DNA of 64,000 nucleotides. Source: Luidia sarsii (lineage: Eukaryota; Echinodermata; Asteroidea; Paxillosida; Luidiidae). This document shows positions 42,223 to 55,900 of the stretch, piece by piece. Location: positions 25,109,691-25,173,690 of the forward strand of contig OX465102.1 in NCBI GenBank assembly GCA_949987565.1, in the 5' to 3' direction. Numbering within the stretch: position 1 is the stretch's first letter; each line of letters begins with the position of its first letter. A model generated the notes under the pieces. It ran no database searches. It was given only the letters and a program-made list of their open reading frames with translations, and was not told where the DNA came from. A program made the translations under genes and the position numbers.

Positions 42223-44910
42223 TTCCTGGAAAAAAAAAAAAACCTATGTATCTTGGATGCTATGCTTTTATGTAGTGTAAGTCAATGGAAACAATTTCCG
42301 TCCAACTATAAATCAAAATTGGTGTCAAAATACAAAATTGGTGTCAAAAATGTGCCTAAGAAGATTGCCAAAAAAGTCATAAAGCCTCAACAGTCAATGC
42401 GCAGACAAAAATCACTGAGACGGAATTCCCCCCCCCCCACCCCCGGTCTTTGAGGGTTAAAAGTCGTGATGTCCTTAATGAAGATCAAACACTGGTGGGC
42501 AACCATTTCCTCCCATTGCTGTCCTGCCTCTTTGAGTGAGTGTCCATCTTAAATCATGATCACCTCCATCCATTGAAGGCCCTACACTGTGGCCTTTTCA
42601 ACCCTAGTAGAACCTGAACCATAAAAGGTGTGTACCCCCCCCCCCTGCTATGTTTATCTACTGAGGTGTGAGCTAAATCGTAAGATGATGAGCAATGCAC
42701 AGAAACCAATTCAATCTTATCAATCGTAAGTAGAGTTATGCCGCATCTTAAGACTGTGTGAAATCCAGCCCTGCATGGCCTTTGGCTCAGGCTCAGGCTT
42801 AGTCTGTGCCAGACTGAATGCCGAGCTGAATGAGTCTGTCTTCTGTTTTAATCAGTTTTAAGTATCTTTTTTTTTTATAAGTCCCAAAAGGGGAAAATAT
42901 GTTGCCAATACCCTGTATTTCCATGCATCTTTGCTCGGGCCAGTGTCAGAACTGGAGCCTGAAGCTGAAGTCATGATTTTATGTTCATGTGCCTAGCAGT
43001 CCGGTCCAATCATATCGCGCATCGTCGGCATTTCAACAAATAGATACATTTAGTGTGGTGTACATGTAGAGTGGGATAGTCGTTAGAAAAACCCAAATTG
43101 TAATGGAGGGGAAGACGCATAAGTGCATGTGTACGTACAACATGTAGATGGCGCGAGAGAGGAAGGCCAATGACTGGATGGGAGAGGGTAATGTTGGCTG
43201 CAACTCTCAAGCACTGCACAGGTGGGCTGACATTCAGGCTGTGTGTGAGGGTGGCCGCATTGCCAAGGACCCAGCTTTGGCTTGAGCGAAATGCCGCGGC
43301 TCTGAAGAGAGCGATAAGACTGCTGTATCAGGCCATTGACATGCATACAAGCATGGATTGAAGTCCACACCAACTTTCCAAGCAATCTACCATTGCATAG
43401 AATACATTGTTAAATGTGTGGTTAGCGAGCAGGGCAGCAGGCGTAGACAAGTTCGATTTCTTCCTTGAAATGGGATAGCGGTAATGGGGGAGAGAAAGCA
43501 TGGTCTGTGTAGACATTTTCTTTTTTTCTCACTCAAATGGAACCAATGACATTTCATTAGCATGCCTTTCCTAGATTAAAAAAACTTGCAAGGGTGAAAT
43601 GTCCCCACTGACTCAGATCCCCTGGAGTTGACTGAGACAACTCAATGGGACAGAGGGAGACAGAAGCGAGGGTTGGGGGATGGATGAGAGGCAAAAGGGA
43701 GGGAGGGAGAGAGGGGGACATGTACATGTATTTATACACATGAGGTTTTTTACAGGTCACACTCCCCCCACTCCCCCTCCTGTCACTTTGGGTTTGGGGC
43801 TAATGGATGCCGCGCGGTTCCACAGCTGAGGCTGAGCGAGGTGGCCATGACACGCATAAGTGGAGTGGAGCCAGGGCGACTTGACTCACGGAGGGGTCTG
43901 GGAGTGGGATAATCCGCACTGGTATATCACGCCATAGAGCTACTGACTAATAGTACTACTCCTGAGTAATACTGCTCGGCACTGTCCAGTAACTCTGGTT
44001 ACCAATGGGAGAAACCACACACTTGTAATTTTTTCCATGGAGCTTAATACAATAGCTCCATGGTATTTCTAAGGGAATGTTGTCTTGGGAGTAATTCAGA
44101 AACTGCTTACTGACTAGAACTGACCAAGGCTACCCTAATCTCTAAAAGTTAGGCGGGTCTGAAGTTTTTGATCAAAAGCAGGCCCCTTCTCACAAAGACA
44201 GAATCAAATCCCCTTAGGATTGAATAATGCAGGCCCTCAAAACGTTTTGCTGGCACTGGACGACAGTCTGTGTGTGAGAAATTGAATGCCTTGATTGGCT
44301 TGAGCTCCCATGAAGATCCCTGTACATGTACAGTATGTCATACGGACTGAGAGGTTGAAAGTCCTCCACCTTGTAAAAGATGACACTCAAGTTGACACTC
44401 AAGTTGTACCGGTACGTGTACTGTCTGTACATCTTGTTCTGGAAAATATCTGCCTACTCTGTAACTCACACGCATCATATTATCAACGCAAGTTTGCATT
44501 CAGACTTCAGTACATGTACATACATGTAGTGTACCCGTCTTTCCAAAAGCTCCAGCCGAGTATGCATTTTAAGGAGAATGTTTGAGTCAAGTTATAGCAC
44601 TGCGGTTCTGTTCAGAGCTCTTCCAAAGAGAGATTTTTTTGCGCAGTGCAAAAATGCAAAACCTCTCTTCATTTTGTCCACCATCAAGCGCGGGCCAGCA
44701 TCTTGATCACGACCAGTCTTCGTTTGGTTTCCCTGTTTTCGCAAAGTTGAGAGAACTATTCACGACTGAGAAATGGCTGTACTGTAGAATCCTCATTCAA
44801 GCGCGGGTCCATTCCTTCCCTCTCTGTGCAATTGAGACAATTTTTTACCACTGCGGGATTGTTGAAATACGGGTCCCTCTCTACAGCACTGGAGAGCCAG
44901 TCAGGGAATG
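42223..44910. other. No supported gene over about 2.7 kb
   Basis: A perfect 10-bp inverted repeat CCATGGAGCT / AGCTCCATGG with a 9-base loop lies at 44035-44063. A diverged hairpin-repeat copy lies at about 44186-44236. TGTACATG motifs lie at 44322 and 44510. Open frames are unrecognised. Confidence 0.42.
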
Positions 44911-44939
44911 TATTTATTTATTTATTTATTTATTTATTT
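44911..44939. repeat. (ATTT)n microsatellite
   Basis: About seven TATT units. Confidence 0.95.
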
Positions 44940-45436
44940 GGGGTTGGGGTCCCATTAGTATCAGAGGGTAAACTGTTTGTTCCTTGCCAAGTTTTCCTAA
45001 TTTCCTCACTTCCCTCCCCCCTCCCCCCCTCCCCCCGCACGCCAAAATAATTAAAGCAAACACATTCAAATGTGTGAGTTGCAGTAGGCCCAGACCTTAG
45101 ATCCTCCGAGGGGCGGGGGGGGGGGGGTATTTCATGGGCCATCTGTTATAAACGAGACGGAAATATGATTCAATTTATTGCTGATCACCACATGTGAAAT
45201 GAGTGTGTGCATATGTGCAGGGCCTATGAGCAAACACATTGCAGATCTATTGGCAATTACTTACCGTGTACCTCATACACGTTTGCACTGCTCAACCCGA
45301 ATGATTAACATACCCCGGTAACTTTGTACATTACCTGGCATTACAGGATTTTTCAAACCCTTTGATGTCTCAATGAAAATAAACTAAAAGACACTGACAA
45401 CCCTCTTCACAGTAGGTTAACCCCACTTTAATTGAG
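44940..45436. other. No supported gene
   Basis: Includes a C-rich stretch (about 45010-45040) and a G-run (45115-45127). No coding signal. Confidence 0.42.
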
Positions 45437-45713
45437 TGAGGGAGAGAGAGGGGAAAGCACATGTATCATGGCAGAGAGGGTGGAAGGAGAGAGGGAGAGA
45501 AGGAGACGGAGAGACATACCGGTAGAGGGGGAGAGAGAGTGACAGACATACAGATAGACAGACAGAGAGAAAGAGGAAGAGAGAGGGGGAGAGAGGAGAG
45601 AGAGGGGGAGAGAGAGGGAGACAGAGAGAGATGAAGAGAGACAGACAGACAGACAGAGACAGAGACAGACAAACAAAGAGGAAGAGAGATGGGGAGAGAG
45701 ATGGGGAGAGAGA

Positions 45714-45755
<42 letters not shown>

Positions 45756-45792
45756 TAGAGAGAGATGGAGAGGGAGGGGTGAGAGGGAGAAT
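45437..45792. repeat. GA/CAGA purine-rich microsatellite
   Basis: GAGAGA with CAGA and GGGAGA blocks. The strict (GA)n core is near 45718-45750. Confidence 0.95.
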
Positions 45793-45960
45793 TAACTAAG
45801 GAAGGTGCTTACTCAAAGCGCCCCTAAACCAGTCAGGGCTTCACTTCTGTAAGTGTAAATCCAAGCAGATCCTGCTTGATATCCACAGTGAAGCCAACCT
45901 TGACAAAAATGTGTCAAAAGAACCTCCAGAGGGGCTAACATCAACTTCCCAACCACCAGC

Positions 45961-46456
45961 CTCTCCCTCCCTCCCTCCCTCCCTCCCTCCCTCCCTCTCC
46001 CCTTCTACTTCAGCAGGCCTATATGAGTATATTCTAATTTCAGAATCCAGGTCGACCAGGGTGTCTGCCTGCCTTGGTCTAGCCCCTTGGGCAGGATTTA
46101 TTCAATCAACGAGCCTGAATTAAATGTAGACATATGCCTTGTTCACACCTGTAGGGCCTTGGGCTCTTTGCTCAGCTCAGCACTTGTGTACCTGGAAGCA
46201 TGCTGGAAGCAGTCTCTCCCTCTCCTGGCCCCTTCCCTCTCCTCCCCCTCCTCTCCCTCTCCCCTTCCCCTCTCCCTCTCCCACCCCCTCTGCCTCTCCC
46301 TCTTCCACCCTGTACCCCTCTCCCCTCTGCCTCTGCCACTGCCTCTGCATCTGCCTCTCTGCCTCTACCACTGCCACTGCCTCTGCCTCTGCCTCTGCCT
46401 CTGCCTCTGCCTCTGCCTCTGCCTCTGTCTCTGTCTCTGTCTCTGTCTCTGCCTCT
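45961..46456. repeat. CCCT tract and (CTCTGC)n hexanucleotide repeat
   Basis: CCCT units at 45964-45998. After unique sequence, a CT-rich tract begins at about 46212 and passes into CTCTGC units (46322-46428), then CTCTGT units (46429-46450). The Ser/Ala/Leu and Arg/Gly frames across it are repeat translation. Confidence 0.93.
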
Positions 46457-49400
46457 TTCTATCCCACTCATTCTCCAACATTAGGAAGAAACTCAAATAT
46501 TTAGAATTAACTCAATTAGGCAGCCACAAGTTGTTATTGGGAAAGCCTGCTAATTGACACGCCTGAAAGGGGATTCCCGGCTCTATTGGAGGCTGGGGAA
46601 AGGGACACAACAGGCCAAGCATACAAAAAAAAAAAACCAGACATGTAAGTGAATGAAAGTTTAAGGGAAGTATAAAGACATCGTATTCAATTCTCAATTC
46701 AACTTAAGACAGTATGTGACCAGTCCAGACACGAGCCTGGCGCTTTGGGGACAAACCCATGACAGAAAAGGCTGGAATGTGTAAGGAATTCAGTTTCTTG
46801 TTCTGTGTGAGGGTTACTGAGTGTTAAGTGGGGGTAGGGGGTGGTGTATGGGTGTGTGTCCTTGTACTGTAGGTGTGCCTGTTGTCCTGTTATAGGGAAA
46901 CTTGTTACATCTGGGCAACTGCATTTCAGCTTGCTTCATGTTTATAACTGCATTGCTCCAGGGAGGGTTTTTTTTTCACCCTCTCTCTGTCTGTCTGTCT
47001 GTCTCTCTCTCCCTCATCTGGCCAGTTCAATGACCACTGCAAGAATTTAAATTGCTGGCTCCTGCTGCCCCTGTCTGGGCCAGTCCCAGTCTGTAACAAA
47101 GGTTCTGTCTGCAACCAGGCTGGCCACTTGTAGAACCGCCACCAGAGAGACAGAGAGAGTGAGAACTCCATAGAAAATCACACAATCAGGTTAACTAGAG
47201 TTCATCAGGTCCAGTAATGATTCTTATTTCTTTTCTTTTTTTGCGGGGGGGAGGGAGGAGGGGTGAACTCCTCTGAATGAGGTCATCGGTAATGAGGAGG
47301 TTCTGTTTCAGTCAGCTATGGTGATGATGAGGGCAAACATTGCGTACCCAAAAATATAAAAAAAAAGGGGGGCACTCCGGTGAGACTGAGAGGAAATATG
47401 GATTACTAGAGAGAAGCGGTCAAGTCTCTGCAAGGCTTAACCATCTGACCATCAAGGGGCCAGTGCCACCTGTAAAGGTGTTTGGGGGGAGGGAGGGAGG
47501 GTCGATTTCAAAGGCCACCGATGACCAGTCTGGGAAGACTAATAATTAGGTCATCAAGGCTGTCGCAGACAATTTTTTACAGTTTGATTGGGAGTGACAG
47601 GGAGGAGGGGAGGGAGGGCGGGTGGTAGCCTGACAACCCTTTCATTCACAGGACTGAGCCATTGAACCATTTTTTTTCTTTTGACCCTCCCCCTTCCCGC
47701 TACCCAAGGTGTATTGTCACTGTCAGGACATCTGAATGAGGTAAAAATGACATGGGGAGGGAGTGGGGGGGAAGCTGTAGAATATATGATAGATGAGGTA
47801 TTTTCCACCCCTGCTATTAATGCCCCGTCTTTGTTGTCAGCTGAGCACATCAGGGGCTTATTGTACGGGGCGTATGATCAATGATGCTGTGCGTTTGGTG
47901 GCAAAAAAAACACTTTGTGGCTGGCTCAATTGGCTACGTGCAAGGAGAGGCAAGCAGGGGTGAGGGTGGGGGGGGGGGTTGAGCAGCGCTGTAAATCATC
48001 CTCTGGCATTTCTGCTCAGGACCCGAGGCACCTTCCTGGGGAAGGACCCCAGCTTGTCCCTGCAAGAGCCCTGGAAAAAGAATCAACCCCTTACCCCCCT
48101 CCCCGGCAAGGTCAGAAATCACAAATGATCATAAAGCTCCGCCATCACCCCCACACAAAACAGCAATTACATACCAGAATACAATTCAGTGGAATCGCCA
48201 CCATTCATCTCCACATATCTGCGGTTCTCTTTTCTTTTCAGGCATTTTTACCCCCTCCCCCCCCCCCCGTGCTAAAAATGTACAGTCTGCCAGTAATACT
48301 TGTACCTTAGGCCGTCATGCATGTATAGAGCAGTTTACCCCCCCCCCCCGAACACACCGAAGAAGAAAAAATATACCTTTTGCGTTGAGACGGAAAAGCC
48401 AAAAAGGGAATTTGACAGGTACATGTACACCAGTACGTGCACCTATGTGGCAGGCAGACCATGAGATTCCATCTACTGTAGGTGGTTTCAATGTAGGCTT
48501 CTCTTTCCTGCTAGATGCGTTCCTGCTTTCGGACACCAGCTCGGAAAAAAAAAATTGCAAAATGTTCTGTAGGACTGCATATGGCTGGACGCATACACGT
48601 ACGTACAAGTTGGAATATTCTGTCCATGCTGAGTTGCACTACATGCAGACAGGTACGGTAAGACCTCTTCATCACCAAGTTTGTCATTTGTCGACAAAAA
48701 CACCGCCCAAACCACTGCATGTGCAGTTAATGGAGCTAGGGGAGCTTTCTGATCAGTGTGGGCCTGTGTGATGTTTCTCTGTAGTGGCCACCAAAGTAAA
48801 TCCCCAGCCCACTGGTCATTTCAGTGACCAGTGGTACCCCCTGTTGTTACTCCACCTAGTAATGTACAGTACATGTACATGTACTGGTACATGTTGTTAC
48901 CCCATCTACATTACATGGAAATCTTGTGAAGCAACAGGTGGTGTCAGTGTCTTCTGAGTCCAAGATTCCTACTTTGTTGACTGCCATCCAACTTCCAACC
49001 TACATGTACATGTACATTGTACATGTACATGTGTACAGTAGTCAGTAACTATAGGATTCAGGGCACATGAGAGTTGACACATTGCAGGATTGTGCAGGAT
49101 TGAGGGCATTAGGCACTGGACTTCTCCTGAATGCTAGTCTACCGCACGTTCCCGTGCTAATATTAATTTCTATTAATTTCTGTAAGCATGATTTTGACCC
49201 CTGTGTGGAGACAAGCACCTGAGGTGGTCCAATCAAAAGTGTGAGTTGGGCTGCCTCGCAGTTTCAGGGGGGGGGGACACTGCTTCATGAGATAGCGTAA
49301 GCAAGCACTGAACACGTCTAATCTTAGGATTTACAGGAGGGAGGATGGGAGATTGCCCTGTGAATTGACTGGAAAGGGCCTGCTTGGTCCAATCATGGAG

Positions 49401-49715
49401 CTCCATGGTCCAATGGAATAAATAGACTGGCCTCGGGCTGCTGTCTCTGCTTAGTCTGCTAGCACAGCCCACACAGCCCCAGTCAATGATCAGGTCTCCT
49501 CACCTCCAAAGGCATGAAAACGTAGTGGTGACACTGAAGAAAGAATGCAAGAACTGACTGGGCTCCCCTGGTATACTGTACATACAGTACATGATGCACA
49601 GTACTAGTACAGTCCTGACCAGTATGTATCTTTGCCACACATTCATGGTTTATCACCAACTTACTAGTCTGTGCAATGAGCAGAATGTTAACCACTTCAT
49701 ATTGGGACCCTTTCC
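46457..49715. other. No supported gene over about 3.2 kb
   Basis: A (CTGT)n run lies at 46985-47005. G-runs lie near 47968 and C-runs near 48255 and 48340. A dense TGTACATG patch lies at 48865-49040. No frame is supported. Confidence 0.42.
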
Positions 49716-50046
49716 AGTGCCCATGACCACCACACAGGAATTGTTCTTAAAATAATGTGCCATTTCCAAACTTACACATTTCACATTTCCAAACGTGCTA
49801 AACAACCGGGAAAAATATTACAGTACTGTACCTGCGACATTAATAATGAGTAACACGATGTGTACAAGTGAGTCAAACCTCACACAATCGGACGTCTGTG
49901 CAGCTTTTGTCATGCTACATATTATTTTGTGGTAGGCTGAAAAAGAGTCTTTGTTTAAAACGCCAGTGGTGCCCGCATTTGGAGGACACGTCACATTGGA
50001 AAAACAACGGTGCTCCGAATTCGGAGGTCCCGGCACAAAGTGGCCG
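49716..50046 (+). repeat. Dispersed repeat, copy 2
   Basis: Matches 16063-16325 block by block (GTGCCATTTCCAAA, ACACGATGTGTACAAGTGAG, GGCTGAAAAAGAGTCTTTGT and GCCAGTGGTGCCCG). It carries an extra segment with TTTGGAGGACACG and an inverted-like GAATTCGGAGGTCCCGG. Class and ends are unknown. Confidence 0.65.
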
Positions 50047-53000
50047 GCTTGCCTGAATAACAGGCTTTCACTCGGTGCATTGTTTCGGATACCGGTACAT
50101 GTACAATGTACAGTACATGAACTCAGGTTGGTGGGTTTTTTTGTCTACAGATTTTATTTGAAGGCCAAGAGACTGGCCTCTGAGGATTAAATACATGTAG
50201 TCATGTACATGTAGACAGGTGGTCTGACTGGAGTTTGCTGAGACACAGGGCACAAAATTGAGGAAGTGCGGGGATTTGATCTCCGGCATTCAAGGATATA
50301 TGAATTCTGCCTTTGGGAAAGGTCCGGCTAGGATTGAAACATCTCCATTTGTTTGGAGATCTGCATTTTGGTCTTTTGAGTCAGTAGGTAATGTAGTTTG
50401 CTTCATATTTCACATAGAGATACAAATACTTACATGTATGTGTTAAGTAGAGGGGTTTTTATTTTTGGGGGGAAGGGGCAGGGAAGGCGGTTGACATTCT
50501 GACCAGCAAGGTTGGAGGTTGACAAGCAAGGTCAAGATATTCAAGTGCCCACTTGACTATGTACTGCCAGCTTTCTTTGAAAATGTTAAACACCACTGCC
50601 CGCAAGAATGGCCCATTGTGGGCACCACAATGGAGCCCTCACACACACACCCCGCACATTTCTTGGCCAAACACTGGCCTTTGGAAAGTGAAGGCTGCAT
50701 CATCAGCTGAGCTGTGTCCTAACGGTGCTCTTTTTTTGTTATCAGGGGCTGCCATAATGATCATAAAGACTCCCCTAAAGTCAGGCCTGGGTCAGGGGCA
50801 GGCCTCTGAAGGTGCGGCTTAATATTCCTCAGCTCCTGTTCTTTGTCTCTGTTCATTTGCAACTTTGCGTTTCCTGTTTGCGTTGGGGCGAGGAACCCTG
50901 AGCTCTCTCAAAGTGGTTGATGGGCTGCCTTGGACTCCCGGAGCTTTTCTTTTTTTTGGGGGGGGGGGGGCGTGGTATTGCTTGCCCTGTTGGTGAGATA
51001 CACGGCGCGAGGAGTGTAGTATATTGTACGTGTAGGCCAGCGTTTCAGTCTGCCACTGGATTGAATAAGGACGGCTGCTTTACAGGTAGTGTACTGTCTA
51101 TCAGTATCACTCATGTATTAATTTATAGATGGACACACGCCTGCATGTATATGCCAGTATTCGTGACGACGCTTAACAACGCATCTTGTTTGATGACTCT
51201 TAAGTTGGAGTTGACCGCGGGAATGATCACAATTTGTGCGCACATTTTGAGAGTGGTAAGTCTTATTGATTGGTTACCTGTTGCACTTGAGTATGACTGC
51301 ACGTGTAGAGTACATTTGTAATTGGATCTACGGTTCAGAAAGACGGTCTATAGGTCTATACAGCACATACTATGAAGATTTTATACCAAACAATCTTGCA
51401 TGTAGTGTGTCGACGCTACAGTGACAGTGGCAGTCTCTACACATACAAGTACATGTACCGTACTTGATCGTGGCTCGGGTGTTGTAACCACTGGATGTCT
51501 GGGCATTCCCGCCCTCCCCCCCCCAGTCACCCGCAAACCAGCTCCCAACTGTCAGTATCACACGGGCTATTGGCACCAGCCACAGCCCAGAATAATAGCA
51601 ATTAATTGGGTAAAGGGCCTGCCGCCCCAATGTGCCCTGTCATATTATTGCAAGGGATCTCCCCGGCCGAATGCTGCCCTAATGGCAAGGGTTTTGTCAT
51701 GGACTCAAGCAACCTCCACACGCCACAATACCAATGTATCTGATACTGCTGATTGCTGTGGCAGTTTTCTTTGGCTTGTGGTTTTTTTTCTCTCTTTTCC
51801 TTTTTTTTTATCCAATAATGCTAATCCCCGAGTGTTGGGTGGTCTATTCCCTTGGGAGGCTGGTAAAAGATCTTCTTTGGTCTATCCTCCCTCCTCCCCT
51901 CCTCCTCTCGTCCCCACAATGTCTCTGCCGGGAGAAAGCCACTTTTTGGGCTTTTGAGATGAGGTGTGAGGTTGACAGAGGTCCCGGCTAGACTGGGCAT
52001 TACACTGACTTAGCCCTAGACTCTCTCTCTCTCTCTCTCACTCTCTGTTCACTCTATCCCCCTGCCCCCAGTCTGAAAGCTTTGCACCTCTTACCTTTTC
52101 TTAATGCTTGTCAGTCCCCATTTGGGGATAACTGTAAAAAGTAGTCGGACCCAGATGGTTGTATTATGTCAGCAAGGATGCTTAGTGACTCCTCTTGACC
52201 AAGGTAAGATCCCCTTCACGTAATCTCCTGCATCATCCCATAGACAATGATCCCAGGACCTACCTCTCTCTCTCCCTCTTTCTCCCCCCCCCCCCTCTCT
52301 CTTTCTCCCTCTCTTTCCCTGCCTATCCCCTGCCCCACCCCCCTTTCTAGCATCTCACCATCAACTTGGTCATCTTTGTACCATGTAGCACGAGATGATG
52401 GGGTAACAGACTCCACAAGAGCCCAGTCCACCTTGTATACACACACACAGCTCGCTGTAGCGCGGTATTTTCAGACGAGCTAAACCTTACAAAGTCTTGC
52501 GTGAGTGAGATCTTTCTTCCTCTTTTTTTTTTCTTCTAAGCGTGCGTGTGTGTGCAAGGGAGAGAAGAAAAGGATGAGAGGGCTCCGGCTCTGCATCTCA
52601 AGTGTGTTTCTTCTTGTCCAAGTTGTTTTTACACGGTAGATATTCTCAAGGGTTTTTTTTTCTGCCAGCCTGGTAGATGAAGCGCACGCTTGCTCACAGC
52701 TGTGACTACAAAAGGAGCAAACATCTCCTGCAAAACATTGCATCTCCCATGGGTTTTTTTCTCTCTCTGCCAGTTCTTCGTCTCTTTCTGGTGAAAACAA
52801 CACTTCAGGACTTGGGGATTAGGGTTTATTTGTTTCTGGTCTGTTAATAGCCAAGTGAACTGGGCTGACCCTTGAGCACGGTATCTCCATGGGCCAAAAT
52901 GGATGGAGGGTAGGAGGGTGCCCAAATTGCCCATAGTGCATGGACAGCATATCAACGCTGAGGTTTTAGACGGTCATCTATCTTCATCTGATGATGGCTA

Positions 53001-54737
53001 GGATTCTTCCTGAAAAAGTGTGCACCGATAGCACAGCATCTCCCTGGCTTTGTGAAACTCTGGAAGAGACCCTGATGAAATTATATAGAGGCTTGGTGGT
53101 GATGTACATGTAGCCCAACCATACATGTATGTAAGCATTTTAGCAAGGAAGCAGTTCACATGTGGTATGCTTGTAGTTGTACATGTAGCTCTTGGCAGTC
53201 TGCAGCAAAACTTTCGTGGATTTCTGTGTTTCGGTACATTCAAATGATCACGATGGTACTGTAACTGCATTTAAATGGTTGTTAAAAGTGAATGGGGAGT
53301 GTTTAAAGCAAGTGACATGATGGTAATATGTTTTTATTAAAAGAAAAATCTGATCTTAATCAAATAAATCCAATTTAAATTCTAACGATCCTAATCGTTT
53401 TGTTTTTTGTTTTTTTTTAATCACGATTTATATCAACCCTGTTTGATGCTTTGATCCGAGCAGGAGCTAAAGTTCTCAAAACCCTACATGTTTGGTCAAC
53501 CAAAAGTCACATTCTGCTTTTGAGAACGGTCCAGTTAGAATCAAAACTTCAGACCTTCTAACTTGTTACATATTTTCTTGGTAGGATCCCTCCAAAATTA
53601 ATTTCGTCAATAATTTGCCCATTACAGTTGTATGATTCTGCTCTTTGAGCACTCTTGAGTGGAGTTAGTGTACCAACAGATATTTATTACTTTTTGGGTC
53701 AAACTGGCCAGTGGACAATAGGCAACATTTTGGTATTCTTGGAGGATTTCTTGGTTCTAGAGGAAGCAGGGAGAATCAACGATCTATGCATAGTGTGAAA
53801 AGATGAAGGCACTCAATTCAGGCACTACTTGTATGCTCAAGTGGGGACTGACAAAAGCAGACAACATTGGGGAATCCAAACCCCAAAAGTTTCTGCTCAG
53901 GATGACGGTGAAGTTCAAGAGAAAGCAGACCGTGCACCACTGAGAATCGCTGGATACAGTACATGTATGTACAGTTGGCCATGCAATAAAGGCCATGAGG
54001 AAGGAAGTGAATAATGCTGCCAGATAACATCAAAGGGAGAGAGCTGTATCAGATGATGAAAGACAGAGCTCAAGATAGACAAGGATGGAGTGATTACCCA
54101 GATATGAAACCCGCTGAACAGCAGTACAATATAGAGAGATATACAGTGTACTGTGAACAGGGCTCGAAATATCCACTGTACTGCATGTAGACCGTGGACC
54201 GAGTCTAGTGATTTCAGCCTCGGTCTAGTGTTGAGCGTGACTGCACTGGACCGGCTGTAGTGGATTTTTTCTTGCACCATGAAGAAAATGGCACTCAAAT
54301 GCAACTTTGACCTGTTCAAGTAAACAGCAATTTTTCATGGTATTCCTTTCACAGAGTGCAAAATTGGCACAGGTCTTGTAAAAAATAATTCAGGTCCAGT
54401 GAGAGTCTTCAATTACTAGACCTGTTGTCTAGTACAACTTTTTCTGAAATTTCAGCCCTGTGTAATTGTAAATAATGAATTCTATACTACTGTACCTTAC
54501 AGCTGTACATGTATTACAAGTAATTCAGTACCCTATGGTCAGTGCTTGATGCTCACAATGGAAGTTGGCTCCAGATTGGCCAAGATCCCATGTTCAACTA
54601 AAGCCATCTCAAACCCTCGTGGCTTTCGACTCGTGATCATCAGAACGTCAGCGAGGCACACGGCCAGCCTACAGTGTGTACATGTACCTAAGGTCCACCA
54701 ATCGTGGCCGTGCTTTGGGCTAAAGCGCAGGGGCTAA
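50047..54737. other. No supported gene over about 4.7 kb
   Basis: A hairpin-repeat copy lies at about 50309-50345 (CTTTGGGAAAGGTCCGGCTA then GGATTGAAACATC). A T-run/G-run junction lies at 50951-50970. CT tracts lie at 52020-52040 and 52262-52320. A hairpin-repeat pair with extended loop (TTTGATGCTTTGATCCGAGC ... GAGAACGGTCCAGTTAGAAT) lies at about 53441-53558. Frames up to 178 codons occur but none has a domain I recognise. Confidence 0.42.
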
Positions 54738-54945
54738 TTGAACCTTTCAAGGTCAAGAATATCTAGTCAAACTGAGACCAGAGGCTTTACCTATCCCCCA
54801 TGTCTAGATATGAAGTAATAAAAAAAGATTCGAAAAAAAAATTTGAACCTTTCAAGGTCAAGAATATCTAGTCAAACTGAGACCAGAGGCTTTACCTATC
54901 CCCCATGTCTAGATATGAAGTAATAAAAAAAGATTCGAAAAAATC
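54738..54945 (+). repeat. Exact 105-bp tandem duplication
   Basis: TTGAACCTTTCAAGGTCAAG ... GAAGTAATAAAAAAAGATTC is repeated at 54738 and 54843. The two copies are identical over about the first 97 bases and differ only in the closing A-run. Confidence 0.9.
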
Positions 54946-55615
54946 TACGGTCATTAATTAATCAAATCCAGGCATGAGTGCTGGTTTTGAAATTCAGTAA
55001 CATGTACATACTTTGTATGTATACATACGTTTGTACAGAAAAAAAACCATTTCAAATTCTAAAAATAACAAGGATAACAACCAGACAAGGTGAACATGTG
55101 GTTTTTTTCTGGGTTTTTTTCTTCAAGGATTTCACTGTGACAACATTCGGGGTCTTTTTCGTGGAATGGCAGCCTGGTACAAAAAAAAAACGTGGCCAAA
55201 GAGGCACCCAGCGGCCTATTGGGATACTTCCCCATCTTCAGAGCAGTTGTCACACCAGTAAATCCTACAAGCAACACCCCCCTCGATTGAGTCTTAAGGG
55301 GGGAGGGATGGGAGGGAGGGATGGGAGGTGGGGATAGGGGTGGTAGAAGGGAAGGATAAGTCGCTCCCCCCCCCATCCATACAATATATCCAGCCTAGTA
55401 TGTGCTTGTTGGTCTGCTTTTTGTGTGTGTGTGTATATGTGTGTGTGTGTCAGGCCCTCTTTTTAACCAGGCCGAGCTTTTGTCGGGCAGAGAACTAAGC
55501 TGGGCCAACAACCCCAGGGCAGGCTCAGTCCTGTTTGTGAGAAATTTGTCAAAAAACCTTGTCAGGACACTTGTAATACCTGCAGGGGTTTCGCCCACTC
55601 TTTTTTTATAGTGCT
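54946..55615. other. No supported gene
   Basis: G/A-rich patch (about 55300-55350), C-run (55367-55376) and (GT)n (55422-55450). No coding region is supported. Confidence 0.42.
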
Positions 55616-55900
55616 CTTCTCTCGCTCTTGCTCTCTCGCCTCTCTCTCTCCTCTCTCCCCCCCCCCTCTCTCTCTCTCTCTTCCGCGTTCCGCTTTTAGA
55701 GGGATGCCAAGAAGATGCTGTACAATTGCACGACGGCACCGCCACAATAATCTATTTGGTTTTGAGACAGATGACTGCAAACATTTTGCCCTCTGTGTTT
55801 GTGGGGGAAAAGTGAATAATATGCTCTGCTGGCAGTGTAGGGATTTTGTTTGGCCTGTTTTTTTTTTTGTTTTTTTTCGAGGGGGGGGGGGTAACCTACA
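55616..55900. repeat. CT tract, then T-run/G-run junction
   Basis: CTCTCT sequence at 55616-55682. A T-run interrupted by G leads to a G-run at about 55859-55891. The sequence between is unique. Confidence 0.85.

Noticed and set aside
46087..46557. 156-codon plus-strand frame with Leu-Cys repeats and Ala/Ser or Arg/Gly frames over the same bases
   Set aside because: CTCTGC hexanucleotide repeat translation.
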